Shown here piece by piece: positions 1 to 12,199 of a DNA stretch of 64,000 nt. Below the pieces are notes generated by a model that ran no database searches, was not told the DNA's origin, and saw only the letters and a list, made by a program, of their open reading frames with translations. Position 1 is the stretch's first letter, and each line of letters begins with the position of its first letter. Source of the stretch: Rotaria macrura (lineage: Eukaryota > Rotifera > Eurotatoria > Philodinida > Philodinidae); the NCBI GenBank assembly GCA_900239685.1, contig OENT01000014.1, positions 342,499 through 406,498 of the forward strand. Reading direction: 5' to 3'. The position numbers and the translations under genes are program-made.

Positions 1-1820
1 AGATGAATTCAAGTTGAGGTGTGCAATCAAACAAAAGATGCATAGAAGTATTAAATTATTATTCCATGAAGAACCATATGATTTATTAACTACTGCGAAT
101 CATTGTATGTGTCGAAAGTTTAAGGAAGATCTAACTTTCGGGGGCGGGGGGGGGGAGAGGTTAGGAGGAGGGGGTGAGAGAAGATATGAAATGAATTAGA
201 AGACTTTCAATATATTTAAAGAGAAGATGAATAGAAGCATTAAGAAAAATGGGAAAACGATGAACTTTGCACCTTTACAGTTTCATAGAAACTTTTTCTT
301 ATTCTTCAATCTTCTACAAAGATAATGAACATCATGAAGAATAAGTGAGCATAGAGAAAAAGATGCTCTTCTCTTGTGTTTCTTTAGTGATGTCATTAGA
401 AGTAGAAAATCTAGAGGGATTATAAATCACACACAGACACATGTATAAGACATGTGTGAGTATGCATTCAAACAATTTTTGATTGCTAACATGCAATTCT
501 TTTCATGAATTACTAGAGAGGAAGCATCTTTCAATTTAGAAATATTATCCTCATTAGCATCTCATTTGTGCTGAATAAGACGAAGAGAAATGAATCTTGA
601 CATGCTAAACTATCAACAAGGATATTCACGATGTGAAACATACCTTGAATGAACCAAGCCAATCGTCAACTTCTGTGAAATCATTTGAGAAAGATTCTTT
701 TGAATAAAGACTATCACTAGTTTGACTAGTGCTTGCCATGTTTATCAACTGAAAGAGTGAAAAATTCCAAAGTATACATACATGTGAAGACAACGTCATC
801 TATGTGACATATCATTCAAACCTCCTGATCAGGTTTTGTTTAATAATGAACAACGATAAATAATGTGAAATCCTCATTTGAAATTTGAGATTATTAACTC
901 ATCTAAAATAAAGTGTATTCTTAAAAATAAAATAACTCTAATATAGAAAATCAAGCAATGTCTATTTTATCTTGTCAACTTTTCAAATGTCTACTTCATC
1001 ATTGTATAAGTGACTTCATAAATTAGTAAGAAGTATAACTTTTCAAAGGGCAATATACGTCATCTGTTAAACATCTAAAAGGAGGATTTCCAATTATAGT
1101 ACTACTAGTGGATTTGAAGAAAAGCAAGCAAAAAACATGATGGTGTTGACAATAATTTATGATTCGCCGAATTAATCACGACAGATTTTCTATCTAGAGA
1201 CCTCTTCAATGTGTCTATATATAATAAATTGTACATAGAGGTCGATAGTTTATGTACATGTGTATTATGGATGAAAATAAGAATGGAATTCCTCATGTAG
1301 TGTAAAGCACGCAAAAACCGCCGGTATACCGATGTTATAACTGAGGAGATTATCGGCAGTTTTTGATGAATCTATATGATATTTGTTTTTGGTTGCCTTT
1401 TCTAACTCTGATTTAATTCAGAAGTTTGTGCATTAATTTATAAATTAATTTGTATTGTATTTTTAAAAAATGCACGAAAAATTACGAATGATGTCACACG
1501 ACTTAAAAATAAAACTATTTTCATACATAATGGAAAAAGACAAATAAAAACTAAAATTAGAATCAGTACGAACTAAATTTAATAAAAAGAATAAAAATGA
1601 AACAATTTATTGTTTGGTTTTACGTATACAATGAATTTTTTTCGCTGATGCATAAATTCATATATCTGAAAAGAGAAAACAAATAGAAAAACTGTCTCAT
1701 TATATTTAATCTATAAAAATAATGAGCAAATGCATTTATAGCACACTATTCAGTTTTACTAATAAATCGTAGCATTAGCACATACAATAACTAAATGGAA
1801 GTAATCTAAAGGTTTAGACT

Positions 1821-1952
1821 ATGAATCATCCATTCCCAGGTCGAACGATACGGTCCCAATACGCCTCGTATACGGGACGTATATGGACCGTATCGTTCGA
1901 TTTGGGGTTATGGGACAAAGTTATTGCTTCTTCAATTGAACGGATGATTCAT
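1821..1952. repeat. Nested inverted repeat, possible MITE
   Basis: Outer arms are ATGAATCATCC at 1821-1831 and its exact complement GGATGATTCAT at 1942-1952. Inside lies a perfect 16-bp pair, TCGAACGATACGGTCC at 1841-1856 and its complement at 1885-1900, separated by 28 bp. The inner stretch is more GC-rich than its surroundings. I see no clear target-site duplication, so the outer limits are uncertain. It could be a miniature transposable element or a stable hairpin. Confidence 0.6.
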
Positions 1953-2145
1953 AAAATACCAGCACGATAAAAATAAAGAGCCGATCTGAGGATCGTCATG
2001 AAATCAATAAAAATGAATGAACTAATGTTTTCTTTTATTTCGGAAGGTTTTAATCTGTAAAAAATGATGATCAAGATGCAAGAGAAAAATTGAAATAGTG
2101 TTGCGAGACTTTCTCGTTCATCGGAAAAGCTATAGACCTGCAGCT

Positions 2146-3014
2146 TAGGGATGTCATGGTGACGGCTCGTCACCGTTTTACCCGTCATTACCAGTAACCG
2201 TAGTACGGTCACCGTCACCGGTGTCACCAGTCTTCACCGGTCACTGTCCCCGGTTTCACCGGTCATCGTTACCTCTTTTACTGGTCTCATCGGTCGCTTT
2301 CATTCGTACACTGTGTATATTTATCTCGTTTTCACCGTTACACTTGATAGGGGGTAAGAGGCTCTTTAGAAACCAGTTACTTAGCACTCGAGTAACAGCG
2401 AAGTCCTCCCTTCAATCAGAATTTTTAGTAAAGCAGGCTTTTAGTCAAGCTATAAGGCATAAAAGTTGAAGTGTTCGTGGACAAAGATTGAGAATCCGTC
2501 ATGAATATGCTCAAAAGTTTTAATTCACTTGCATATGAATAGCATTGTGTTCAATATTTCTTAACAATACATTAGGGGTATTACAATACCAATGCTAGTA
2601 CCAATACCAAGAGCAATACCACCAAAACCAATACCGACCAATACTAATGCCGTATTGTTGTGGTTACATCCCTACAATAGATCTATAAGAAAACTTCAAA
2701 AAACTCACTGAAAATTTTTGAATCTCGGTATTATAAGTGTCAGCTTAAGTTTTTAGGTAGCAATTAGAATCTCAGAGTGGAGTTTACTTTAATACATTAT
2801 TCGATAACTAAATACACTGTGAAGAGAAGTCGGTTTATGACCGAAGTTATACCTGGTGAAACAGGTAACGGTGACCGGTGGAACCGGTGAAGAACGGTGA
2901 CACCAGTGACGGTGACTGGTGAAGACCGATGATACCGGTTACGGTGATCGGTGAAGACCGGTGAAACACTGACGGTACGTCGTTGCTACGGTTACCGTCA
3001 CCGTTGCATCCCTA
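2146..3014. mobile_element. hAT-like non-autonomous element, 869 bp, 8-bp TSD
   Basis: The element starts TAGGGATG and ends CATCCCTA. It is flanked on both sides by the identical 8-bp sequence CTGCAGCT (2138-2145 and 3015-3022). An 8-bp duplication with short terminal inverted repeats is the hallmark of hAT transposons. Both arms (about 2155-2300 and 2855-3005) are GC-rich and built from degenerate units around TCACCGGT in opposite orientation, so the ends can fold together. The AT-rich centre contains a second, nested element at 2573-2674. I see no transposase ORF, so it would need an enzyme from elsewhere. The perfect duplication suggests a fairly recent insertion. Confidence 0.85.
2573..2674. 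mobile_element. Nested hAT-like MITE, 102 bp
   Basis: This unit starts TAGGGGTATT and ends ACATCCCTA, inside the 869-bp element. The flanks are CAATACAT (2565-2572) and CAATAGAT (2675-2682), which match at 7 of 8 positions and look like an aged 8-bp target duplication. The interior is made of short degenerate repeats of ACCAATACC. The ends resemble those of the host element, so the two probably use related transposases. This is inferred from end sequence and duplication length only. Confidence 0.65.
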
Positions 3015-3265
3015 CTGCAGCTCAATAGTGAGTTCGCACTGAATAGGTACACTTAACTTGTCGAAGTTTCAAAGCGTTTGTTGAATGAGAGAAAACTGCA
3101 TTTTACGATAACTTCAGAACTTTTGGGACACTCTTTAGAGATTATACTGTAGAAAATAATAGAGTCCTGAATCGTCTATAGTAACTATCTCTTAATTTTA
3201 TGTTACTTTGTCATTAAAAAGAGCATGCATATATCAATTAAAATTTTATACTGAAGCAAGCTATT

Positions 3266-3655
3266 TTACTTGTCCTGATCCCGATCACAAAAAAAACATC
3301 CATCCAGAACAACGTCAGTAAAATTAAACAGATTCTTAAAAATCGATATGTTACGTTCATCCACTAACTTTCCTGCAGTTTCTTTATATGGAGATATGGT
3401 AACAGTTCCATAGATTTTTATTATTTGATTCAAACGGAAAATTTTTGCTAACCGACGATGAAAGTTTGTGTGCATGCATGTGAAATGCTTTTTCAGAAAG
3501 CCATCTATGAATTCCTTGATATTAACATGTAAAAGACATCTACGCAGTAGAATTGTTTTAATAGAAAACTGCTCTGACCAGATATGTTGTTGTTTTTGAC
3601 AGTTAAAGTTGAAGTTTTTACTCATCTCCTGCTGATATGTTTTTGACAAAGCCAA
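3266..3655 (-). CDS. Unrecognised short ORF, doubtful
   Basis: This is a 129-codon reverse-strand frame, divergent from the GPCR gene that starts at 3681/3765. The frame opens with TTG; the first ATG is 10 codons in and gives about 119 residues. The product is basic with scattered cysteines (including a C-x2-F-x-C-like end, GCFFCDRD). I see no signal peptide or membrane segment and recognise no family. It could be a real small gene, an exon of a larger reverse-strand gene whose other parts I cannot find, or chance. Confidence 0.25.
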   Translation of the reverse strand: MALSKTYQQEMSKNFNFNCQKQQHIWSEQFSIKTILLRRCLLHVNIKEFIDGFLKKHFTCMHTNFHRRLAKIFRLNQIIKIYGTVTISPYKETAGKLVDERNISIFKNLFNFTDVVLDGCFFCDRDQDK

Positions 3656-3764
3656 ATTACTCCAATGTTTTCATTCTGACATGTATAATGCAAGTGAAAT
3701 ATTTCCTGTCAATGAAATTAAGTCAAACATCATATGTAATCTAAGTAAAAGAAGTGAAACAAAA

Positions 3765-4923
3765 ATGCCTAACACTACAATCAACTGGGCTGCTATTCAG
3801 CTCACTACTGCTTCATGGATTATCGGACAAATAGGCATTCCCCTGGCATTTTTCATTGGCATTGTCGGTTGGTTTCTTAACAGCATCACATTTCTACAAC
3901 CAGCTTTACGCTCAAATTCATGTGTTATTTATTTTCATGCTAGTTCGTGTGCAAACTTGGGTGTTCTGTTTTGGTCTTTTTTTGTCAACATTGTTGGGAA
4001 TTGGTCCGGCTTTCATTTGGTTAATAATTCAATGACCTTCTGTAAACTACGAATCTATTTCATTACTGTATTCTATCATATGAGCGTGGTGTTTCTTCAG
4101 CTCGCCTGTCTCGATCGGCTATTGCTTTGTTCACGAAACGCAAATCACAGACGTTTGTGTCGTTTTCAAATTGCTCTGAAGCTAATGCCTATGACAATTA
4201 TTGTCTGTTTTATTTTGCCTCTTTACATTCCTTTGACTTATAACCATTTGAATCCTGTCTCGAACGTATGTACAGAGGATGCAGCAATGAGTATATTTGA
4301 TATTACTTACAAATTGATAGTATGGGCCATCACACCTCCTTCGCTTATGTTGACAGTCGGAGGATTGACAGTGTATTCTTTGAAACAGAATGCTCTTCGA
4401 ACGGTCGGGATTAAAGTAAACATGTTTTATTCGTATTTCGATTTTTTTTTGTTCTACGATCCTACATTATTGTCTGTTAGATTCGAATTCATAACAAGGA
4501 CAAACAACTTGTGACTATGATGATTGGCCAAATAACTTTATACATGGTGACAACTTGGCCTTTTGTCACCGTCATGCTCTACACCATTATTACACGAAAC
4601 GTTCCAGCATCAAGTAAATCCCCAGTACGTAGTGCTGCTGAATCATTTGCTTTAATGTTCTCTGCCAACTTTTGCCTGTATCTATTCAATGCAGTGAGTT
4701 TTTAATAGAATAATCATGCTGATATTGAAGAATAACAATTTGAATCTTATTCATTTAGTCATCATTCTACGTTTACACATTGGCAGCACCCAGTTTCAGG
4801 CGTGAACTGCTCACGGTCATCATGCCTCGTAAGTGGTATCAATACTTCTTCAATAGAATTGAACCAACAAACATATCAGCAACAGGCAATCACACAACGA
4901 ATGGTTTACGTTTAATTCAGTAA
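3765..4923 (+). CDS. Orphan rhodopsin-like G-protein-coupled receptor
   Basis: Three exons, 3765-4415, 4481-4693 and 4759-4923, join in phase 0 at both junctions to give about 342 residues; an in-frame ATG at 3681 would add 28. Seven hydrophobic segments are visible. TM1 carries the LNS motif (GWFLNSITFL). TM3 ends in CLDRLLLC, the DRY-box equivalent. TM6 follows NKDKQLVTMMIGQ, and TM7 reads FNASSFYVYTLAAPSFRREL, equivalent to NPxxY plus helix 8. The extracellular N-terminus is short with an N-glycosylation site (NTT). The pattern fits the large group of orphan 7TM receptors expanded in bdelloid rotifers; the ligand is unknown. A poly(A) signal AATAAA lies at 4940-4945, 17 bp after the stop. 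Confidence 0.88.
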
Positions 4924-5530
4924 ATGTAATCAAACTTGAAATAAAGTTTTATGACTGTTGTTTGATTTTAATAAATATTGCAGCTGCTATCTATGAAAAA
5001 GGAAGATTATAAACGAAAACCATCGCTTTCGTATCTAATCCTAGATTGATCGTTTCGGTCAACGAATATTGCAGGCACCGCCATGAAATATGTTTGAAAA
5101 TGTTCATATCCTGCAGAAAAATACCAGAAGTCAACACAACATGGAAGCAGTGCTCCAGTGCGAAAATTTTCGAATTTTTTTCCGATGACCTACCTTCAGT
5201 TACTATGGGAAAGAGCAAGAATTGACTGGGATCCACAAAAAAAACTGCTTCCATTTTCCGTGTTTTTCTGCTGGAGCCGGTCCGTACTTCTAGGCCTGGA
5301 ATGATTTATTTTTGATTACTCAGATGTTTCGTATTCCTTGAAATCAGTTGCGTTTCTAAGAATTTCGTATCATCAATAGATTGATGTTGCATTGAAGAAG
5401 GTATTATGTTACCCATTTCCGATCGGATGTTGCTATTCGGCAACTTTTAGCCAATTTTTCTTTAAGGATTCACTGATGATGATGATGATGATAAAAAGAC
5501 ATGACTTTTTTGATTAACAATTCGATAATT

Positions 5531-5623
5531 ACCAAGGGGGAATAAACTGATTTCTTGATGGCTGGTGATTTCTAGAGATTTCTCTGTGATTTCTCCATTA
5601 GAAATCAGTTTGTTCCCCCTGGT
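5531..5623. mobile_element. 93-bp MITE with about 23-bp inverted ends
   Basis: The left end ACCAAGGGGGAATAAACTGA and the right end are inverted copies over about 23 bp, with one single-base gap and one mismatch. The immediate flanks are TAATT on both sides (5526-5530 and 5624-5628), a possible 5-bp target duplication. The interior, about 45 bp, is rich in GATTTCT-like words. It is too small to code for anything. The superfamily is uncertain because the duplication could also be read as a shorter TA-containing site. Confidence 0.65.
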
Positions 5624-5815
5624 TAATTCCAATGAATGACAATTCTTTCAGAAAAGGGCCAGCAAATCTGAAGGATGAGAGCTACGTGAGATGAGCGTTC
5701 TATCGATGATCTGTGTTATTCATACTGGACTAATTAATTGAAAAGGCTTCCGAAGTCTTTGGACGGCTATTTACAGCTAGAGCAATCCTGTCTGAATGCG
5801 AATCACTCAGCGTGA

Positions 5816-5989
5816 CAAGAAGGAAGAAGATCGATTCGTACCCTTCGCTGTTCCAAACGGTTTGTTCCACATGCAGATATCCTTGATCGTGTTTTTGAGT
5901 GGCTATCTAATCATGATCCATCAGACTCGATAGTGATTATACCAGTGGAAGATATCAGATGCAATGCGGATTTCCCAGAAATATTCTAA
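5816..5989 (+). pseudogene. Degraded coding fragment, family unknown
   Basis: A 57-codon frame without ATG, reading through FVPHADILDRVFEWLSNHD and ending at TAA (5987-5989), looks more protein-like and less AT-biased than its surroundings. Just upstream another frame (from about 5746, reading SEVFGRLFTARAILSECESL) is open and overlaps it. This suggests a single former reading frame broken by a frameshift. I do not recognise the family; a transposase or captured gene remnant are both possible. It stands alone with no plausible splice partners. Confidence 0.3.
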
Positions 5990-8900
5990 CACATCATTGC
6001 GTCCTTATTTTTTTTCACTGATAATTGCCAACATGAGAATTAATTTTTATCACAATAAATCAGCCTCTACCTCTTATTTTACACTTATTGTTATACTGTG
6101 TTTTCATTTTTCTGTTTAGATTCTATTGCTGGTGTCTCTCTTGGTTTTTTTCTTTTCTGTTACTTTATTTCTTTATTCCAATAAAATTTACTCGTGCCTT
6201 TTCATGGTTGTCCCTTTAGGACCTGTTGGTCAGATGGTAAATAAAATGCTAATATTCAAAACTGGAGCTGGGTTTGGAATTCCCTTTTTGAAGTTTTGGT
6301 TATCATGATATAGTTTTTTGTTTTTGTTTTAGGTCGGGCATATAGGATTTTTCGACGTATCTCAAAGTGAAAACTCAAACCTCAAAACCAAAAGTTTTGG
6401 GTTTGGTTAGGGTCTAATTGTGAACATTGGTGAATTTCTACCTGATTTTTGCCAATACTGGCGAATGTCCCCAGATTTTGATCAACATTAGTGAAAGTCA
6501 TGTGGACTTTCACCATGTAAAACCCCGTGAGCATTTGCCAATAATTGGCAAAAGTCGGCTTTCCCGGAACATACAACCGAAGTGTCACACTTATCTGCGC
6601 TTGATTAACGCTCGCACCGTACTAGTTCGATTAATTCAAACAATGAATATGATATATGACGTAAAACTACTTTTTCTAAACACAAAAAAATAGTTGATAA
6701 AAATTTCAGTGATGTCGTGTTTGCTGCAAACAATATCGTAAATGTAAGTCTGGACTTTATTGATAGTTGTCATGTGTCATTCTCTTTGTGATCGTCTATC
6801 AGATGCAATTAAAACTCGAAACTTTACACACTAGAGTTGTTTAACTTAATAACGATGTCATCTTTCAGGCTCAGTGTATCTTTCACTTCAGTATAGCAAG
6901 GTACCAATCCAAGATTGAAGAGAATTCTCTCTATCGAATAAAACATGGAAGCTGGGAAAACATTATTTCTTACGACAATTATTTTCTGGTAGAATGGTTG
7001 CAATAGTAGCGGTTACATGCGTTTGAACCATTATGCTAAGGAAACATTTCATATAGCAAATGCTGAGGGAAACGCTGTGAGCAACAATAAAATTCTTTCT
7101 TTTCATAAAATTCTTTACTTTTCTAATTGTATCCTATCGACTGATTTATTTGTGCCTGGATCGAACACCATCGATCAGAGCGAGCAACAAGAGAAATACA
7201 AGCAATTAGGGAACGAGTTTGACATTTTTGCCACTTCCATGTCTATCTTGACATTTGAAGACTGATAAACTATATAATTAACACAGTAATTCTAAAGCCG
7301 CTTGGAATCCATGATAATTACATATCTCACTATAGTTGAGATAATGTTATTTCTCATTGGTGATATACTGATTCAAAGTTTCATTTGAGCTAAAGAATTG
7401 TTTTGAAAAAAAAATGAAAGAAACGTATGAACTTGTTAATTATATCCGTTACATGAACAGAGACAGTTTCTTTATTTCCTTCGCTTATACTTTCATGAAA
7501 ATGCAAAACAAAAATCATAGAAAATGATACCATGCACCAGTTATTATAGAGTCATTGATGCATTCCTAATTGCGCACGTTCGTCGATTAGAAAGGAAGAG
7601 TTCATCTAAATGGCACATTAATTATTCAATATCCGAGCAGTGGATTTTGATCGACAAGTTTCCAATCGTGACATACACCAGTAATCAGATCATACACATA
7701 TACATATGTTATAAAAGTATCCTGTCCATTGATGCATAATTGTAGCACATCAAGTATCTTTTTCGAGGGGAAACACAGAGACAATAAATGATCAATGTAC
7801 ATGTATGGATAGTAATTAAAGAAAAATCAATCTTACTTGAATGTGCAATTAAGATAAGAGATTTCTAAATATGTGCTAATCATTTATTCGTGATGAAAGA
7901 CAAGTATAAATGTTAGTAACTGATCTATGCAGTGCTTGTATTTACGATTTCATTTGAAATCAAACTTTAGAAATTTCTCTCATGAAAAAATGCATGCATA
8001 TGAATAGTGCTTGCATAGTGTTTGACATCATATTAACGCAATCTATGACAATCGTTTATGACTGTTGGCAATCCTTTGACTCTCAACACATCTACAAAAT
8101 GATTCAAACAATGGTGATCCATAGCTATTCACGGCTTCACAAACAAACAGGTATTTCTAATTATGTATTGTGGGAATTTCAACGGCAATGAATATCGTAA
8201 TAAACTTGTTTGATTTAATCAAATTCATAGTATGGAATGATGAAAAGCATTAATACTTGTGTATGAAAGCATATTCAAAAGTATTTGTTCAGATTTTTAT
8301 GAAACTACAATGAAATGTGTCACAAAGATGCTTTTATCTTCTTCGCTGTTCTACAATTTTTTTCCTTCGACTGGAACACACATTCGGCCAGATTCATATG
8401 TTGTTTGATTGATTTCTATGAAATGATGATGATAGACTCAATTTAGGTATTCATGTCTAAAAATGAACGTGATACAGTTAGATTGATGTAACATTTATTT
8501 CCACATTACACAGTGCTACGAAAAGAAAGTCATTCCAATAAAGGTATGCTTTCTTTCAATCTGATCTACAGAAAAAGATACATTTGATATCAAACTAAAA
8601 CACGAAAGATTTTACACGTATACTACATAATAGCGTGTGTCCGACGAAAAAACAAATGAGCCTATAGTATTTTCATGCGTTTTTCTCCTTATTGTTAATC
8701 GTTCAAATTGTTTCCTTTTTTGTACATGACGATGCCAACATGTTCAATCCTTTATCATACTGCATACAGTGTTTCCATCTGTGAAAATATAATGACATAT
8801 TCTAGGTTGTAAGACTGAAAAGGCGGAATTCATTAGCGAACTTTCTGTGAGTCTTCTCTACTTGCTATGGAGTTCATCTGATTATTCTCCAATGTTGATT

Positions 8901-10350
8901 CTTATCTTCTTCATTGAAAATCGTTTCAATTGACCAAAAGTGTGCAAGTACTGTCGGTACTGACATCATTTATTCAATAGTTTACCAGCAGGTTACAGAG
9001 ATTTGGTAGAAAACTCACGTGACTTTAAAATAGTATGTCTGATTAATAAGAGTTTTTCAACAGCTTCAAAATGGGCTATGGTTAAAGTTGAGAAACAAAT
9101 GTACGAAAGTTCTTCAATTAGGGAGTTTACAGTGGTTTCACTGATAAAAATATTTACTAGAGTTTTGTAAAGAATTGAATGACATATTACTTCATACGTC
9201 AAGAGAATACTAAGAGATGTACTGGTTTTGCTGAAATATCAGCTATGCAAACCTTTAGTTTTCAAATAGTGACCGGGTCTTTGTAAATTCGAAATGTCCT
9301 CTGTGTACTAGGACATTGTGATAGAAAGATTTAGAATAATATATGAATATGTACATATTTTTACTCTATATCAAAATGCTTGTTTTCTTTGAAGGCAGCA
9401 TTTCCTTTCTGACTCTATGATAATTCAACAAGAAAACATTTTATACAGTTGTTTAGTGTGAAAACCTCAATAGATACGCATCAAATATTTCAAAATACTA
9501 GCTGTCTTTCTGGATATATACGAGGGTCGTACAAAGTTGGAGACCATTATATACATTGTAGATATATACTTAGATGGCATGTATCAAAACAGATTCGAAC
9601 TTTGCACGGTTGACTTCTTTTGTTTAGATATGAAATCAGTACGGTTGTGTATAGCGTATGATGATCCTATGGTTAAAGCTATGTAATTAATCTTCGAAAA
9701 CAAACCCGCTAGAAATAATAATAAATGAAGAATATTTCTCAGTTTTTTCAGTGTATGAACAAATAAAACACGATACTATCGTAAAAGGTTGTATTTTAGG
9801 AATTAGATAAGTTACATAGATTTGAAATATTTAGTTTAGTTTTATATTCGTTGATATCTAAGGGTACGATAGCGTTGTTTAAAAATAAGAAAGATGAACT
9901 ATTTTTCATGGTTATAATGCAGGAAAAAATAGTAATCACGTCGAATACTTTTTCACACTTCGGCTCTTTTTTTGACAAAGGGCCAGGAATTCTTAACTCC
10001 ATAAAATTCAGAAATCGAGAAGATAGCAAATGAAATGGACGAGAGAGATCTAAAAAAGAATATATTTGTTTACAACGAATCAAGATGTCAAGGGTGGGTA
10101 TAGTTTTTAATCATGACAAATTCTAAGAGTACCTATAGCTATGATTCACGGTTGTTTGATTTACACATCTTCGCATGAATAACAACGTGACCGAAATGTG
10201 ATATGCGTACTAGAGTTAATCTTTTCAAATGATGGTCAATAATGATATTCATTTGTTTCGTGAGAAAGTCTTAGAAAACTATGTTTTGAGTTCACATTTT
10301 CTTTGTTATGCATAACTTAGTTTTACATAAAATCTTAAAAAGGAAAGTTT

Positions 10351-10375
10351 AATTCAATTCAATTCAATTCAATTC
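10351..10375. repeat. (AATTC)5 microsatellite
   Basis: Five perfect tandem copies of AATTC in a non-coding region. Confidence 0.9.
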
Positions 10376-12199
10376 GACTATTCACTATTGAATACTGATT
10401 TAAAAGTCGAAAATTATGGGAGCTTGTGTCTGTTCTCTATCGGCTGTCATAACAAATGTATTGGCAATCAGAAAGTGAAGATAATTATTTTTTAAACATC
10501 TTAATCAAAAGTCTTTCATATCGATGACATAACCAAGAATTAGCGTGCTCTGACAAATGTGATTGAGTAAAGTAAGTCATGTTCTTCAGGGACTAGCGCA
10601 TGTAAATAGAAAGCTAACTAGTACTGTTTTTCTCTTTAAATAGAACGAAGACCTGCATGTGTAATCATATTTACATGGATAAATTGGTTGCCTCACTGTT
10701 CACTGAAGAAAACTCATTTCTTTACTCCGTCAACATGAGTGTGTCACGTATTAAAAACAGTAAATGAACGATTATTTTTCTTTCCAAATATACTTCGAAA
10801 GAAAACGATCTATACATATTATCTTGTTACCTTTTACCGTTTGAAAATTTCGTCAGAGTTTTATTTTTAGATGTTTGAAGTGTCGAATAGTTTATTTTTT
10901 TCATTGAAAACATTTAAAAGTTTTATTTTTGAAAAAAATAGCACTCAATTTTTTGCATAGAAGAATAGTGGATGAATTCTTTTTCTAACAAAGCTATTTT
11001 TAATACAATCTTTTGAATTAATCTGAAATTGATCTTCTTTTCTTATCTTCGAAATCCCATGAAGGTGTTAACATTAAGAAAAAAAACATCGCCTATCAGG
11101 AATTATAACACAAAATATGAGTTCTTTGTTTTATAATATAACACCAATGTTTTGCTCTACAGTTGCAAAAAGTAAATCAATATGATAGGCGTAAATTAAG
11201 TTATTTTAAATTTTTGTGAATTTTTATCCTATGATAAACATAATTAATTCTAAAAATTACCTGACATTTATGATGTTATTTGAAATCTTATCGAATATTT
11301 TTACTGATAATTCTTCTATGATCTCTCACTGGGTACGATAACTACAATAAGCATGTTGAAGCATTTCAATTTAATTTGATCTCGGAATATTTATTTCATA
11401 TCGTTAGTTAGCCAAAAATCAATCTTAATCAGATCATAAAATATGGGATTCAACAGGAAAAGCTCAAACAAAACTAAGTAGTTGATCTTTTTTCTGAAAA
11501 TTACTTTTATCTATTCACTGACACTTTTATTTATCGAATAAGGAAAACAAAATTGATCGGCGTCTCTAAAAAATTTCAAAATTTCAAACATCTTGAAAAC
11601 AAAAACGCATAGTTAATAGGATTATGTTCAGATATTATCACTTTTTTACATGTCTTTTGAGTACATTCGTGAACGTGTAAATTCGGTTAAAAATAAAGTG
11701 AAAAATTTTCACTAATGCCACAAAAAGAAGAAATCTGGTTCGTTTTTTCTTTTTTTTTGTATTCGAAGAATTGTGATTTTCTTTTTGATTATCGGTACTC
11801 ATTCTTTGTTTTGTTTACTGTAACATTCGAAAAACACACTCTCACAAGAAAAAAAAATAGTAAGCCAAAAAACAGACAATGAAAAACGATTATCGTTCAC
11901 CGGGATTGCGATGAGGCAGACAGACATCGCACTACACACTCAGCATATACAAAGACAATCGAATATGAAAAAGAAAACGTTTCAGCACAGAGAAGAACAT
12001 GCAAAAGAAACAAAAGTGAATAAGTTCCATACAGCGAGAAAAAAAGAGAAAAAAAGAATAATACATTCGACAATAGAAAATCACAGTAGGCTTCCGTATT
12101 TGTTATTTCTTTTTTTTAAGTGACTGCACTCATCACGTTTAACTAAAAATAGATGTGTGCGTCCAACAAAATTTGAAACAAGGCACTTAGTTTCCTGTT

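Larger units (their letters stand above)
1..3680. other. Gene-poor leader region with miniature elements
   Basis: I see no convincing gene here apart from a doubtful reverse-strand ORF at 3266-3655. There is a G-rich tract at 139-180. An imperfect inverted repeat lies at about 1311-1366. A nested inverted repeat lies at 1821-1952, and a hAT-like element of 869 bp occupies 2146-3014. The remaining sequence is AT-rich and non-coding in all frames by eye. Confidence 0.6.
4924..12199. other. 7.3-kb gene-poor stretch
   Basis: I find no intact gene in this interval. It contains a short MITE (5531-5623), a trinucleotide (GAT)n run near 5477, a degraded coding fragment (5816-5989) and a five-unit AATTC repeat (10351-10375). 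Several ORFs of 60-95 codons occur on both strands but lack family resemblance, plausible splice partners or codon structure. The part adjacent to 12200 probably includes the 3' UTR of the amine receptor encoded on the reverse strand. Confidence 0.55.

Noticed and set aside
139..180. G-rich tract as possible telomeric or quadruplex element
   Set aside because: It is an irregular G/A run without repeat unit; telomere origin is unsupported.
6382..6693. Two overlapping ORFs on opposite strands with weakly palindromic DNA
   Set aside because: The inverted similarity around GCCAATACTGGC and GCCAATAATTGGC is short and imperfect, and neither protein resembles a family.
9520..9570. Sequence ACGAGGGTCGTACAAAGTTGG resembling a mariner/Tc1 terminus
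   Set aside because: No matching inverted end or TA duplication was found nearby and there is no transposase; one short resemblance is not enough.
9796..10083. 95-codon reverse ORF overlapping a 60-codon forward ORF
   Set aside because: Both readings are open in antisense and neither looks like a known protein; nothing decides between them.
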